Source of the DNA: Halocaridina rubra | Taxonomy: Eukaryota > Arthropoda > Malacostraca > Decapoda > Atyidae | NCBI GenBank assembly: GCA_037179515.1 | Contig: JAXCGZ010009438.1 | Location: forward strand, 291,001 to 355,000 | Length of the DNA stretch: 64,000 bases | Reading direction: 5' to 3' | Shown here: piece by piece, positions 8,097 to 19,913 of the stretch | Layout: the number at the start of each line of letters is the position of its first letter | Position numbering within the stretch: position 1 is the first letter of the stretch | Notes under the pieces: generated by a model | Database searches by the model: none | What the model saw: the letters and a program-made list of their open reading frames with translations, nothing else | What the model was told of the DNA's origin: nothing | Made by a program: the position numbers and the translations under genes

Positions 8097-9800
8097 TGAA
8101 GAAAAAAAAATTAAAGAACTTCAAGAATTCAGAACAGTGTTCATTAGACCATGCAGAACACAGGAAGATATGGAAAGGATAAAAAAAAAATTGTCGCGAG
8201 AAGCTAGAAGGTGTTAAATAAGGAAAGAACTGAAGAGAAGAAAATTTTTTGTTTCAGAATTCTTCCAGTCAAAGGTGAGGTAAAGAATATAATGGTAGAA
8301 TATTGCTGTACACAAATGTTGATGGGGTAGCTGGTAAGGCAGTACAATTGAAGGATATGATTCACAACAGTAAGGCAGATATAGTAGCGTATACAGAGAC
8401 TAAGTTAAGTGAGGATATAAACAGCGTCACAGTTTTTCCTAAGGGCTGCAGGATATTAAGGATTTAAAGATCTGAGAAGACTGGTGGAGGGATAGCATTG
8501 CTCATAAGTGAAAGATTTCAGGTTGAAGAAAGAAACGTTGCTATAGAAAGTGAGCTCAAGGAATTTCTTGTTGCTCATATAAATACCAGGTCACAATGCA
8601 TTATAATAACTGTTGTATATAACCCACCAAGGAACCAACATAGGCTAGAAGTTTATGAGGAAAGTCATATAGGTACTATCGAAGTCATGAACTTAGTTGT
8701 TAACATTGCATGGGAGGGAAAATGTAGGATTTTTATTTTGGGAGATTTTAATCATAAAGAGATAGATTAGATATATCTTGATCCACAGTGAAGAGGACTC
8801 ATTAGAGGCAAGATTCATAGACTGCTTACAAGGGAATTTTCTACACCAACATATACTTGAACCAACGATGGCCAGGGGTGGGGATGAGCCATTGCTGCTT
8901 GATCTAGTATTCACAGATAATGTGTTGGATATTGAAAAAAAAATATAGTATGAACCACCAGTTGGAAAGAGTGACCACTGTGTGTTGTTGATGAAGTATA
9001 CCATCGGAGATGATCTACCTGAAAGTAGAGGCACTGAGGACTCGAGGAGGAACTATCCTAATGGAGATTACATCAGAATTAATGAGCTTTTTGTAGTTAT
9101 TGACTGGAGGACTTTATCTAATAACAAATCTGTTCAAAAAATGTATGACATCTTTTGTCAGGAATATGGGAAAATAGCAAATTGTTGCATACCTTCCACC
9201 AAAATAGGAGTTATTCATGTCAGAGAGATATGGTTCAATAATGAGTGTAAGAGAGCTAAGAAATGAAGAGACAAATGCTGGATAAGGTATAAGAGGAGAA
9301 AAAGCATAAAGCCTGGCAGACTTATAAAAGAGCAAAAAATTATTACTTAAATAAAAGATGAAAGGCAGAGAGAGACTTTTCCACATCTTTATCAGAGGAA
9401 AACTGAAGATTAAAGGAGAGATTTTAAAGATAATGAGAGCGGATGGAAGCACCACTGAGACGGATGAAGAAATATATGAAGAACTGAAGTAGGAGATTCA
9501 GTCAGTATTTACAGCAAAAACTACCCCACCACCTCAGATTGCAGAAATAGAAGCCCATGGGCCGGTAATAGAGAACATCATCTCTTTAGCCCCAAAGGTA
9601 TGCATAGCGCTAATGGAGTTAGATGCTCATAAAGCTATAGGTCCTGATGATATATTAAAGTATGTAATTAAGATATTTAATTACATAATGCTGGAAACAA
9701 GAGAACGTGGTACTTACCTTCAAAAAGGAAAGGAGGGATACAGCTCTAAACAAAAAGTCTGTTTCCTTGACCAGGATAGTTTGCAAAGTTATGGATCTTC
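8097..9800 (+). mobile_element. CR1-like LINE, endonuclease and RT N-terminus, broken
   Basis: Fragments of an apurinic-like endonuclease: NSKADIVAYTETKLSEDI (catalytic Glu region), TGGGIALLISERFQVEERN, IFILGDFNHKEID (GDFN motif) and SDHCVLL (SDH motif near 8970). Then WFNNECKRAKK and the RT start ELDAHKAIGPDDILKYV near 9613. Stops at 8466, 8768 and 9264, plus frameshifts, disable it. It joins another LINE's ORF1 in the opposite strand at about 9800. Confidence 0.75.
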
Positions 9801-9802
9801 AT

Positions 9803-10640
9803 CTAAACCTTCTCACTTGGATTTTCCATATATTCTGACACTGAGTCAAGAATGCTTGTTAAATCATTAAAAACTTTATTATTTAAAGCTTTCTCACTAA
9901 CAGTGGGGTAATCATTAGTATGTGCAATGCTTTGTTCGGGCCTACTTTTTTCTCCTAAACCAATATCAAAATTTGTATTGCTTGATTCCATTTCTAACGA
10001 ATTTTCATTCTCATTTAGTCTATCCTTTTCAGCAGAATGGTTTGTGGCACAATATTCATCAAGCACTTTTTGATATCAAATATTGCTTGTTTAAGCTCAT
10101 TTATCTCCTTACGGAGCTCTAACAGGCAATTAACATCTGTTCCACCACTGATTACTCCTTTCTGTAATGTCTGATTACGTACTTCCATACGTTTTTCCAA
10201 CACATTATCTGACTTTGATATCCCTGCAACATTGCAATTTACAGATTCATCTTTGCCCTTTATATCATCAGCCAGACCTCTTGAACGCTCATGTTCAGCT
10301 TTGGTCTTTTGGGACACAACTATGCATTAGCATTATGAGTACCTCCACAAGTATAGCATTTAGGGATAATTTTTTCCTTTGCTTTAATCCTATCACCTCA
10401 TACCTTTGAGTCATGCCTTTTACTGCAAAAGCGACAACGATATTCATTATGACATTTCCAAGCCATGTGACCCCACTTGCAACACTTATAGCATAAAACA
10501 GGAGACTCATTATAAACAGCAACTCTCTTGTATCCTAAACAACTAATAAAAGCATTTTCTGGTACTATTCCCTTCATAAGTGCTATCAACTGAGGCTATG
10601 GCATTTTTACCCCATTTTATTGAACTTTACGTCTCTTAAC
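9803..10640 (-). mobile_element. LINE ORF1 (gag-like) with CCHC knuckles
   Basis: Minus-strand frames carry CYKCCKWGHMAWKC and a second CRFCSKRHDSKVC-like knuckle, then CYTCGGTHNANA, before a Lys/Glu-rich coiled segment (LRKEINELKQAIFDIKKCL) and an acidic tail. This order of three zinc knuckles and a downstream linker is the usual ORF1 of I/Jockey-type LINEs. Frameshifts near 10320, 10400 and 10590 break it. Which of the LINE families in the window it belongs to is not clear. Confidence 0.65.
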
Positions 10641-11395
10641 CCATATAAATCTATCATCAGCCACTTATAATACACAATAAGCTCTTCTTCTTCTTCTTCT
10701 TCATTTGGAATTAGCAGGATATGAAGCCTCCTGCCTCAATAAAATTATGTCTGGATTAAACGGTACGAAAAGGGATGGGAGACACATAAGTCAAAATGCA
10801 AAAGAATTCCTAAATCTAGATTAAAAAAAGAAGAATATATCTCGACACTAGCAACAGTATTACACCACGTATTATAGGGCTACATACCTAACACCACAAA
10901 TAAAAATAGAAAAAATATTGAGTAATGGCAAGGCATCTAATTCCGCAAAAATGATAATTGCTCAGCAGGGACTACGTCACCACCTCCAGTAGTAAGTGCT
11001 CAAGATCAAATTATTTTCACAGGAAACTCATATGCTCGTTACTGTTCACTTATTTGTTCTTCATTTTCACATATTCATAAACTTGTTTTTGTCTAGTTTT
11101 CCTTACCCTTCCTTCCTGGTGGTCCTAGGGGTTAAAAGCATGCATGCGTCGCCATCACCTCTCCTTTCTTCACCCCTATCCTATCTCGACTTTCCCCTTC
11201 CTCTCAACAAGGCATCTCCAAAAATTGCGAGAGGCTATTAATTCTGAGCAGAACATCTCTGTTCCCTCTTATTTTTTACATATGAATTCCAGATTCAGAC
11301 GATCCCACCTGTGGGACAACCAAGGCCCGGCCACCCTCAGAAGTGGATAGCGATAACCGATGCTCGTAACTCCTCAAGTCCTCGTATGTTTCTTT
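10641..11395. other. Unassigned repeat-like stretch
   Basis: Contains a (CTT)n run at 10682-10704. At 11070-11130 it has a segment (CTTGTTTTTGTCTAGTTTTC, CTTCCTTCCTGGTGGTCCTA) that recurs at 34.20-34.27 kb, so part is an unclassified mobile element. The plus frame 11144-11350 is open but unrecognised. Confidence 0.4.
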
Positions 11396-11399
11396 ACTG

Positions 11400-11594
11400 T
11401 TTCGGTTTTACATCACGGACTCCCTTTTCTACCAAGGGCTAGGACGGTTGCCTTCTTGCGAAAGACTTGTTTTGGCAGATGTAATCATTACCCTGAGTGC
11501 ATGCCCTTACTAACCTCGGACAGTGAAGGGGAGCGAACCCTCGACCTGACACCTCTAAGTCGCAGATGCTACTGCTTGAGCCACGGTGACTACT
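11400..11594 (-). repeat. SINE family 1 copy, full length
   Basis: Complete from the 3' end (plus-strand TTCGGTTTTACATCACGGAC) to the tRNA-like head TTGAGCCACGGTGACTAC. Confidence 0.8.
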
Positions 11595-11599
11595 CGTAG

Positions 11600-12135
11600 G
11601 TGTCTTTATTATACCAACTAAAAGTAGAATTGGGACTCCAATCTAGATGCAAGGATCGTATCCTACGTTTAACCTGATTGGATCCCTTTCAAGATTGGGG
11701 TTTGAATTTCTACTCTCGATAGGAGAATATAATAAGTTTATAGTCCCTACTATCTGCCTTACCTGGCTATTCCTAGCTGGGATAAACAATGCTTCAGTGT
11801 AGATATCAGAAAATATATGTCTTCACCTCGAATTTTCTTTGCTTTTATATACCTCCATTACAACGGGTTTTCTCAAATGAAAAGACAGAGAGAAGAGAAG
11901 ATCCGGTACCAAAAAAAAAAAAAAAAAAATACCACAAACCAGAATGGGTTTGGAAAAATCAATAGTAAGCGTTTTCCGGTATGTGACGAGAAGGAAACGA
12001 AATTTTGCATTTATTTCAAAATCTTTACTGTCATGCATCAGAATATCTATTTTTCAGTGACAAAATGCAACAACAACATCCGTTTTTAACTGGTTATATG
12101 TAGATCTCGGGGGGAAAAAATAAAATAAAAAAATA
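11600..12135. other. No recognisable gene
   Basis: AT-rich with an A18 run at 11910-11928. No splice-flanked open frame or repeat match inside the window was found. Confidence 0.4.
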
Positions 12136-12137
12136 AA

Positions 12138-12380
<243 letters not shown>

Positions 12381-12433
12381 TGATTAGGAAAATCCAATAT
12401 TTATTACTGCATTAAAAACTGCACAATTCGAGC

Positions 12434-12437
<4 letters not shown>

Positions 12438-12470
<33 letters not shown>
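12438..12470. repeat. (ATA)n microsatellite
   Basis: About 11 trinucleotide units, next to a LINE 3' tail. Confidence 0.95.
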
Positions 12471-12473
12471 GGG

Positions 12474-12650
12474 CACTTTCCCGCAACAGTTGATGATTTG
12501 AATTGTCTAAGCGAGGAGGAAGTTGATGCTAAATGTATTCATATATTAAGGACAAATGTGATCGGTATCATTGAGTATAAATATGAAACCTATCAAGAGA
12601 TGGAGAGTTACGAACATTGAGCACTTTCTGGTAAGCACAATTAGGTAATT
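12474..12650 (+). mobile_element. CR1-like LINE 3' tail, 5'-truncated
   Basis: Matches the 7195-7365 segment in order: TTGATGATTTGAATTGTCTA, GCGAGGAGGAAGTTGATGCT and GTAAGCACAATTAGGTAATT. Only the last coding turn and 3' UTR remain. Confidence 0.7.
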
Positions 12651-12659
12651 ACATGCTGT

Positions 12660-12985
12660 ATATACATCTATAATGACCACAATCCTCCTTGTAAGGGGTG
12701 GTCAAGTCAATGCACACATATTCACCGTAACCAAACATACTTTGATGGTTCTATGACAATTCACCGTAAGACAAATCGCCATACTAATCTAACCTAGAAA
12801 TGTCCTTGCGGTGGAATGTTTGTCTTACAACGAATTGTCCGGCCACGATTTTGATCGCTCCCCACCACCCTGCTTGGGTCAGGGCAAGTGGGTAAAAAGC
12901 TTCTGCTGCGAGTACCGAAAGATGCACTTATTTTGCCCCCACCACTTCAGCTAATGGCAACCCCCAATACCCACTCATCCTAATT
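12660..12985 (-). repeat. SINE family 4 copy interrupted by a small MITE
   Basis: ACCACAATCCTCCTTGTAAG starts and CACCCTGCTTGGGTCAGGGC continues the family body. The middle is displaced by an inverted-repeat insertion (12745-12855). Confidence 0.6.
12745..12855. mobile_element. MITE with GACAATTC...TAAGACAAA inverted termini
   Basis: GACAATTCACCGTAAGACAA near 12758 and TTGTCTTACAACGAATTGTC near 12821 are near-perfect reverse complements about 60 bp apart. The element sits in the middle of a SINE-4 copy. Confidence 0.55.
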
Positions 12986-12992
12986 TACTGTG

Positions 12993-12993
12993 C

Positions 12994-13066
<73 letters not shown>
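12993..13066. repeat. (ATA)n microsatellite at a LINE 3' end
   Basis: About 25 units. It abuts the 3' terminus (minus strand) of an RTE-like LINE. Confidence 0.97.
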
Positions 13067-13079
13067 CTATCTGTCTCTG

Positions 13080-13750
13080 TCTACCTTGGCTGTCTCCCCC
13101 AATTGGGGGGTAGCCGACATCAAACAAGAAACAATAAGGGGATTACATTGCTTTCTGGGCATTGACGAGGGAGCTAGCGATCGTTCAGACGGCACTGCTG
13201 GAGTGCCACAGCCCATCCTCCCGGCTCTTCCACAACCTGTGTCGCTTCATAAATGCCAACTCCCCTACTGCCCCTACCACAGGGCTACCTCTGTAAGATG
13301 CAGCCCCGTGGTAACAGCAGATGCCCATCAGAGCTGCGTCACAATCGCTCGTCACTCATTCCTATTCCTAGCACGCTCACTTGCTTCCCTCACATCCATC
13401 CTCCTATCATTCAGGGCTCTCCTTACTCCATCCATCCACCCAAACCTAGGCCTCCCTCTAGCATTTCTCCCATCAACTCTCGCATTCATCACCTTTTTCA
13501 GCAGTCTTTCATCATCCATTCTTTCCACATGGTCAAACCATCTCAGAACATTCATATCTACTCTGGCTGCAAATTCTCTCCTCACACCCGTTCTTGCTCT
13601 CACCACTTCATTCCTAGCCCTATCCAACCGAGATACACCAATCACACTCCTCAAGCACATTTAATTTCCGTCTCTCACTTACTTGCATACCCCATAACTC
13701 TGATCCATACGTCACAGTTGGCACAACCACTTTCTCATGCAAAACTTTTA
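13080..13750 (-). mobile_element. RTE-like LINE, 3' end of ORF2 and 3' UTR
   Basis: The minus strand encodes SVIGVSRLDRARNEVVRART, VDMNVLRWFDHVERMDDERL, KKVMNARVDGRNARGRPRFG and RMDVREASERARNRNE. This Arg-rich C-terminus is characteristic of RTE-type or related LINEs. The 3' UTR ends in GCCGACATC...GACAGCCAAGGTAGA (minus reading partly reversed on plus as TACCTTGGCTGTC) and runs into a microsatellite. The remnant is 5'-truncated. Confidence 0.7.
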
Positions 13751-13753
13751 TAA

Positions 13754-13948
13754 GTAGTCACCATGGCTCAAGCGGTAGCATCCACGACTTTGAGGCATCA
13801 GGTCGAGAGTTCATGCCCTGTCACGGTCTGAGGTTAGCAAGGGCATGCACTCAAGGTAATGATAACATCTGCCAAAACAAGTCCTTCTCAAGAAGGCAAC
13901 CGTCCTAGCCCATAGTAGAAAAGGGAGTCTGTGACGTAAACTAGAACA
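13754..13948 (+). repeat. SINE family 1 copy, full length
   Basis: GTAGTCACCATGGCTCAAGC through ACTAGAACA. The tail runs straight into an (AAT)n microsatellite. Confidence 0.8.
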
Positions 13949-13964
13949 AACAATAATAATAATG

Positions 13965-14013
<49 letters not shown>

Positions 14014-14031
14014 TAATAATATTAATAATAA
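13949..14031. repeat. (AAT)n microsatellite at a SINE tail
   Basis: Imperfect AAT units beginning as the SINE-1 3' tail. Confidence 0.95.
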
Positions 14032-14299
14032 TAAAACCAGCATTTAATAAAAGAAAAAATGTAAGGCTGTAAAAGTGATGTCACAGTTAACGACAGGAAG
14101 CGGATGTCATTCATGCCCATCCACTTGCTTGAAATAACCTGGTAGCCAACGGTGGAACAGTATATAGATTTTCCAAAAACTGTTCTTCGAAGAATAAGTC
14201 ACAAAACTTACTCATTTACTGCAGTGTATTCATTTCTCTTTAAAAATGTTCTTCATAAAATAAATCAGCAAAGGTTTATGGCTTTCTTCATTAGTATTG

Positions 14300-14395
14300 A
14301 TCAACATTCCAATGAGGGTGGAAGCAGACAGGGTGGAGATGGGGATTTAGGGCTGAATGGTCTTCCAAACGCTCTGCAATGGGATGAAACAGTTT
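14300..14395 (-). repeat. SINE family 3 fragment
   Basis: TTCCAATGAGGGTGGAAGCA, GGTGGAGATGGGGATTTAGG and CTTCCAAACGCTCTGCAATG; head missing. Confidence 0.55.
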
Positions 14396-14429
14396 GATTT
14401 TTTAAAGATATCACATAGCTGGGATGGAG

Positions 14430-14637
14430 TAGTTACCGTGGCTCAAACGGTAGCGTCTGCGACTCTGAGGCGTCAGGTCGAGGGTTCGCACCCCGGCACA
14501 GTCTGAGGTTAGCAAGGGCATGTACTCAGGGTAACGATTACATCTGCCAAAACAAGTCCTTTGCAAGAAGGCAACCGTCCTAGCCCTTGGTTGAAAAGGG
14601 AGTCCGTGACGTAAAACCGGAACAACAACAACAACAT
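14430..14637 (+). repeat. SINE family 1 copy with 13-bp target duplication
   Basis: A complete copy ending CCGGAACA plus a short (ACA)n tail. The 13-mer ATAGCTGGGATGG flanks it at 14415-14427 and 14638-14650, a perfect target-site duplication that proves retroposition. Confidence 0.9.
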
Positions 14638-14721
14638 ATAGCTGGGATGGCTAAATCGTAGACAAGACAGATCTTTGTAATTTATTCTAATTAAGGAGAA
14701 GAATTAATTGGGAAAAATAAG

Positions 14722-14882
14722 GGGCTGTGGTGGCTCAGTCGTAGAGCACACGAGTCAGGAAGGGACTAACGATGGTTCAGTCCTACTGTAGGACAATAGG
14801 AAGGGTATCCAGCCTTAATCCTATTATAGCTCCAACATTCCTGAGTTCACCCCCTTCGAATGGGGACTAACCGTGAAACATA
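14722..14882 (+). repeat. SINE family 3 copy, full length
   Basis: GCTGTGGTGGCTCAGTCGTA (A-box region), GATGGTTCAGTCC (B-box like), AAGGGTATCCAGCCTTAATC and the GGGGACTAACCGTGAAACAT end. Confidence 0.7.
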
Positions 14883-15218
14883 AAGCAGTGGTTTATTGAA
14901 AGGGGGAAATTATTATTGGATTTTAAAGATGAATATGTTAAACAGAAAAAGTGGAAGCAATTTATGCATTTTAAAATTGGAATAAATTTTACTGCAATGG
15001 GAATATGCAGACTGGGTATTAGGAATGATTCAGTACCTCATATTCAGCATTAGGGCATGTCAGCATTATACTAATCACTGCCATGATTACTTCAAGTTTC
15101 AAATGTATAGAATAAAACAAAGTAACCCAAATTAATATGGTATCATTTTATAAGTACAGTACTAGATTAAAGTCATTACACTGGGCAGCTGAACACCAGA
15201 ATAAACAATGTGACTATT

Positions 15219-15346
<128 letters not shown>

Positions 15347-15449
15347 GACAACTGTTTCCAGAGACAGAACAGTCAGTGCTACTATTCATACTCCAAAATA
15401 TGTTATCAAGTCTTAATTCAGTAACTGTATCTATACAAGGAAAAGAGCA

Positions 15450-15602
15450 CAGCAGTAGCACAGTGTTTAGAATACTCACCTCGAAGGTGATAGCCACACA
15501 ATCAAGCCCACTGTGTGGCATTAGGAAAGGCACACAGCCTTACTTCCTCAGCACTGACTTGTCTGCGCCCACCCCCATAATGAGGACTAATGATGACACG
15601 TA
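15450..15602 (+). repeat. SINE family 3 copy, diverged
   Basis: AGCAGTAGCACAGTGTTTAG head, AAAGGCACACAGCCTTACTT body and AATGAGGACTAATGATGACA tail. Confidence 0.6.
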
Positions 15603-15712
15603 TTATGTAGGGGGAAAAAACATGTGCCAGAGTATTTGGGCGCAAGTAATGATGACACGTATTATGTAGGGGAAAAAACATGTGCCAAAGAGGAAAACAT
15701 TTGGGTGTAAGC
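15590..15712. repeat. Tandem duplication, two about 60-bp units
   Basis: TAATGATGACACGTATTATG followed by GGGGAAAAAACATGTGCCA occurs at 15590 and again at 15648, so the SINE-3 tail and its flank are duplicated. Confidence 0.8.
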
Positions 15713-15937
15713 ACTTACGAAACTGATTTTGTTCCTTGCAGTTTATAGTATTCGTACACAATGTTAACCAGTGCAAGAGTGAAGAGAAAAAGGTAGTTGG
15801 AATTAATAAAGGGGAGGTCATGTTGGTTATTAGTGATTTTACAAGTAAGCTAATGAGAGGGACTTACATCATGCACAAGATATAAGAGAAACCCAATTAG
15901 CACATCCACAAAAATCACACAGCCCTCTCCACATTTT

Positions 15938-16290
<353 letters not shown>

Positions 16291-16389
16291 GACGAAAAAT
16301 TTCCCTGGTTCTTTTTTTCATCAAAAGATGGCGCCAATAACACTATTAAACCAGCATCATCTGTTACTCATGTGTGCTGAAGATTTGGT

Positions 16390-18435
16390 AATGAATACCT
16401 AATTGTGTTTACGGGAAAGAGCCCCAAGCTCGTAACTTCCCCTCTCCTGATCGGTTCCATTTTGTACTTACTTATACTTATCATACTTGTCCTTAAAACT
16501 ATGGATTGAATTATCGTTAACTACTTCCTCGCTTAGCGCATTCCAATTATCAACTACTCTTATACTAAACAAGTACTTCCTTACATCCTGCAAAGAAGTT
16601 TTCTTAAGAGGCTTCAAACTATGACCTCTAGTTCTAGTGCCAGTCATATAAAAATATCAATCCCTATCCCCTATATCATAATCAAGAAGGAACTTAATGC
16701 CTGTCACCATATCCCCCCTCAAGCTTCTAGCTTCAAGTGATGGCAAGTCTAATTCCCTCAGCCTCTCATCATACTGAGATTGCGTATTTCTGGCACCAGT
16801 TTTGTGGCATGTCTTTGAACTTTTTCCAGCTTAACAACTTGCTTTTCCAAGTGTGGAAGCCAAAAGGGGGCTGCATATTCAAGGTTTGGTCTCACATAGG
16901 TTACATAAATATTTCTGAACATTTCTTTGTCCATGTGCCTGAAAATTACCCCCACATTTGCTAAGAAAGCATATGCTGCCCTTATTATGCCATTTATATG
17001 CATTTCTGGAGACAAATCGGTCAGTATGTTTACTCCTGGATATCTCTCATTCTCTGTCTCTTGAAGTTCTACTCCTGCCACCAAGTAGTCAGGCTTGGGC
17101 TTTCTTGCACTTGTACCCATTCTCATTACCTTACATTTTGAAGTATTGAATTTCATTGGCCACTTTTCTGACCACTCATGCAGACTATGTCGATCTTCCT
17201 GAAGTTCTCTACCATTGTTCTCATTTCTTTTCTTCACAATCTTTGCATCATCTGCAAACATATTCATGAATGAATTTACAGACTCTGGTATGTAATTTAC
17301 ATATACGAGGAACAAAAGTGGCCCTAAAACTGAACCCTGTGGAACTCCACTACTAACTCTTCTCCATTCGGACACTCAGTGTCTTACTCTAACCTTCAGC
17401 TCCCTTCCTTCGAAGTACATTTTTATCCATTTCAAGACATTTCCACCTATTCTAGCCATTGCTTGCAGCTTCTTAATATGTCTCCCATGTGGGACAGTGT
17501 CAAATGCTTTCTGGAAGTCTACGAATATGCAATCTGCCCAGCCCTCTTTTTCCTGTAAGATTCTGCTTACCTCATCATAAAATCCTAATTAGTTTGTTAC
17601 TGTTGATCTACCTTCTTTGAAGCTATGTTGTTTCACTGACAATAAATTGAAGGATTCCAAGTGAAGATAGATATGTTTCCTTACTAGTTTCTCCATAAGT
17701 TTGCAAACTATACTGACCTGTAGCTTTATGGACATCTAATTCCATCTGCGATTTGCATACCTCTGTGGCTGAATGGATGATGTTCTCTAATACCGGCCTA
17801 TGAGCATCTATCTCTGAAATCTGAGGGGGGGGGTATTTTCTACCGTAAATACTGACTGAAACTCCTTGTTCAATTCTTTGCAGATCTCCTCATCCATTTC
17901 AGTGATGCTTAAGCTTAAATTCTCTTAAGCTTTAAAACCTATTCTTTTACCTCAGTTTTCCTCTGATAAAGCTGTGGAAAAGTTTGGGATTTTCTTTAGC
18001 CTTCCTGGTGATGTCCCTTTCATAGTCTCTCTTTGCCTCTCTTCTTTTACTTAGGTAATAATTTCTTGCTCTTTTATAGGTCCGCCAGGCATACATGTTT
18101 CATCCCCTATACCTCTTCCAGCATTTGCCTCTCCACTCCTTAGCTCTTTTACACTCATTATTGAACAATTTCTCTCTGGCATGAATTACACCTACTTTGG
18201 TGACAGGTATGTAACAATCTACCATCTTCCCATATTTCTCACAAAAGATGTCGTACATTTCTTGTATAGATTTGTTGTTAAATATGGTCTTCCCATCAAT
18301 AACTGCAAAAAGCTAATTCATTTTTGATGAAATCTCCTTTCGGATGGTTTCTCCTCATGTCCTCAACTCTCAGGCCGAACCTCTTCGATGATATACTCCA
18401 CCAACAACACACAGTGGTCACTCTTTCCAACTGTT
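16390..18435 (-). mobile_element. CR1-like LINE, long ORF2 copy with 3' end
   Basis: The minus strand reads in order: endonuclease SDHC-VL near 18410, the ORF2 linker, the RT core WRRVSSGVPQGSVLGPLLFL at about 17370, MNMFADDAKIVKK, FNTSKCKVMRMGTSARKPKP, EMHINGIIRAAYAFLANVGV, the MFRNIYVTYVRPNLEYAAPF block and the common 3' UTR at 16.40 kb. It is the longest copy of the family in the window. Stops and frameshifts in the linker and at 16750 disable it. A LINE-B copy abuts its 5' side. Confidence 0.85.
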
Positions 18436-18436
18436 G

Positions 18437-19385
18437 ACTTTACTATTGGCTTGAGGGCAGACACGCCTTGTGGTAGTAAGGGTTCTGCCCTTAACCTTGC
18501 ACCTCCAAATACATCTGCTTCTTTCACTCTTCACTATTCTAACATTTGTGGGCTGAACTCTAATCATTCGTCTGTGGAATAGTACTTGGGTACTTTCCTC
18601 CCTAACCTCCTCCTCCTATCTGAAACCCAGCTGTCTATACATGCTTCCACTGACCCATTTCAAATCTCTCACTATAATCTGTATACTCGTTTTCGTTCCA
18701 AAGGTGGGGTCTGTGCATACTGCAACACTAACACTCCTACTGCGAGGCTCATGGTCCTTGAATCTCCCGACTCTGATGTTCTCTGGGTAAAAGTCTATCT
18801 CTCCACTACCACTATCTTCCTTTGCTTCTGCTACCGTTCTCCAAACTCCACACTCTGGACCTATTTTTTACTTCTAACCTTCAAACTACTCTTATTCTGT
18901 GCTTTCTCCTCTTCATAAATCTGACCACTCAATGATCTCAATCTATTCCATTTTCGCTCCCCCTCCACCAATCCCTCCTACTCAGCGCCCCCTTTGGCAC
19001 TTTGAGTGCACCCAACATGAAAATTTGCGTTACTTTCCTCTTTGACTTCCCATGGGATGACTACTGCTTTCGGTCCCCCAACCCAGACCAGGTAGCTCTA
19101 AAACTTGCCGAGATATAACCAAGGGAATAGAGGCCTATATCCCCTCTTATAAAAAAACTCTCTCTCCCCATAAACTTCTATGTTTGACAGTGCCTGCTCC
19201 ATGACTATCCATGCCAAGAATCGGGCAAACCGATCTTACCAAGCCTCTCCTTCCAATTTAACTCGCTCTGCTTTTATTGTAGCTATGAATCACTGTACTG
19301 CTCAGATTCGAAAGTCTGAGGCTTCCTTTATAAGAAGGAAAGTTGATTTTAACTCCTCTCCCAATGACAATGCTACTAGTCCTTA
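18437..19385 (+). mobile_element. LINE-B (Jockey/I-like), endonuclease fragment with deletion
   Basis: The plus strand gives ICGLNSNHSSVE, LLLLSETQLSIHASTDPF (catalytic ETQ), YTRFRSKGGVCAYCNTNTP, ESPDSDVLWVKVYL and FCYRSPNS. Comparison with the second copy at 42.3-43.1 kb shows that about 250 bp of the endonuclease (the GDFNVHHS part) is deleted here near 18850. It continues in ACSMTIHAKNRANRSYQAS. Confidence 0.7.
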
Positions 19386-19456
19386 GCCATTTTACTAGGC
19401 AGTAAGTTTTCTTTCAAATACATCTTGCTAAATATGACAGCAGTTTTTGCATTTGC

Positions 19457-19527
19457 AGTTCCTTCGCAAGAAGGCAACCGTCCTAGCCCTTGGTTGATAA
19501 GGGAGTCCGTGACGTAAAAACCGGAAC
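19457..19527 (+). repeat. SINE family 1, 3' fragment
   Basis: TTCGCAAGAAGGCAACCGTC through GACGTAAAAACCGGAACA only. Confidence 0.75.
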
Positions 19528-19710
19528 AGTTTTCTCACTTAATACTTCTATACTACTTGTTAATTTCTAATTACAGTATTACTGACCTTATTTTGTAAGT
19601 CAGAGAATTTTGGATTCATGACATTTTGTATATCTTAATACATTACCAAATGACTGATTAAATTGTAGTGAATGAACTTTATAATGTCTAATATCATATT
19701 TGCTATATAT

Positions 19711-19913
19711 TCAACAAAATAATTTTATTCTCATTATTGCAAAATCTTCAGAGTTCTCCAGTGTGATTTCAAGCATCTCTACCTCTGCCCACAGTCTCTT
19801 ACTTTCAAAGAAGGCAATGTTATAGAATCCAGCAACTGCATCTTCATGAATATGCCACTGAAATGAGCATTTTAACATCATATATTGAGAAACTGTATTT
19901 TCCTTCCAAGATC
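19711..19913 (-). other. Possible terminal exon or part of zinc-finger gene 3' UTR
   Basis: The minus strand has an acceptor-like TTCATTTCTTCAG at 19926-19914 and then a stop-free frame (SWKENTVSQYMMLKCSFQ ... EMLEITLENSEDFAIMRI) to TGA at 19711. It has coding-like composition but no recognised domain. The AATAAA at 19729-19724 lies inside it, so a 3' UTR reading is equally likely. Confidence 0.3.
19724..19729 (-). terminator. Candidate polyadenylation signal of zinc-finger gene 1
   Basis: AATAAA on the minus strand, about 650 nt past the TAA stop at 20382. It is the first canonical signal found downstream of the gene. No transcript data are available here. Confidence 0.45.

Noticed and set aside
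12990..13664. A 224-codon plus-strand frame
   Set aside because: Antisense of the RTE-like LINE C-terminus, where the minus strand shows the real motifs.
14430..14500. Possible functional tRNA genes at SINE heads
   Set aside because: A and B boxes are recognisable, but the acceptor and anticodon stems do not pair, and each is followed by a SINE body and tail.
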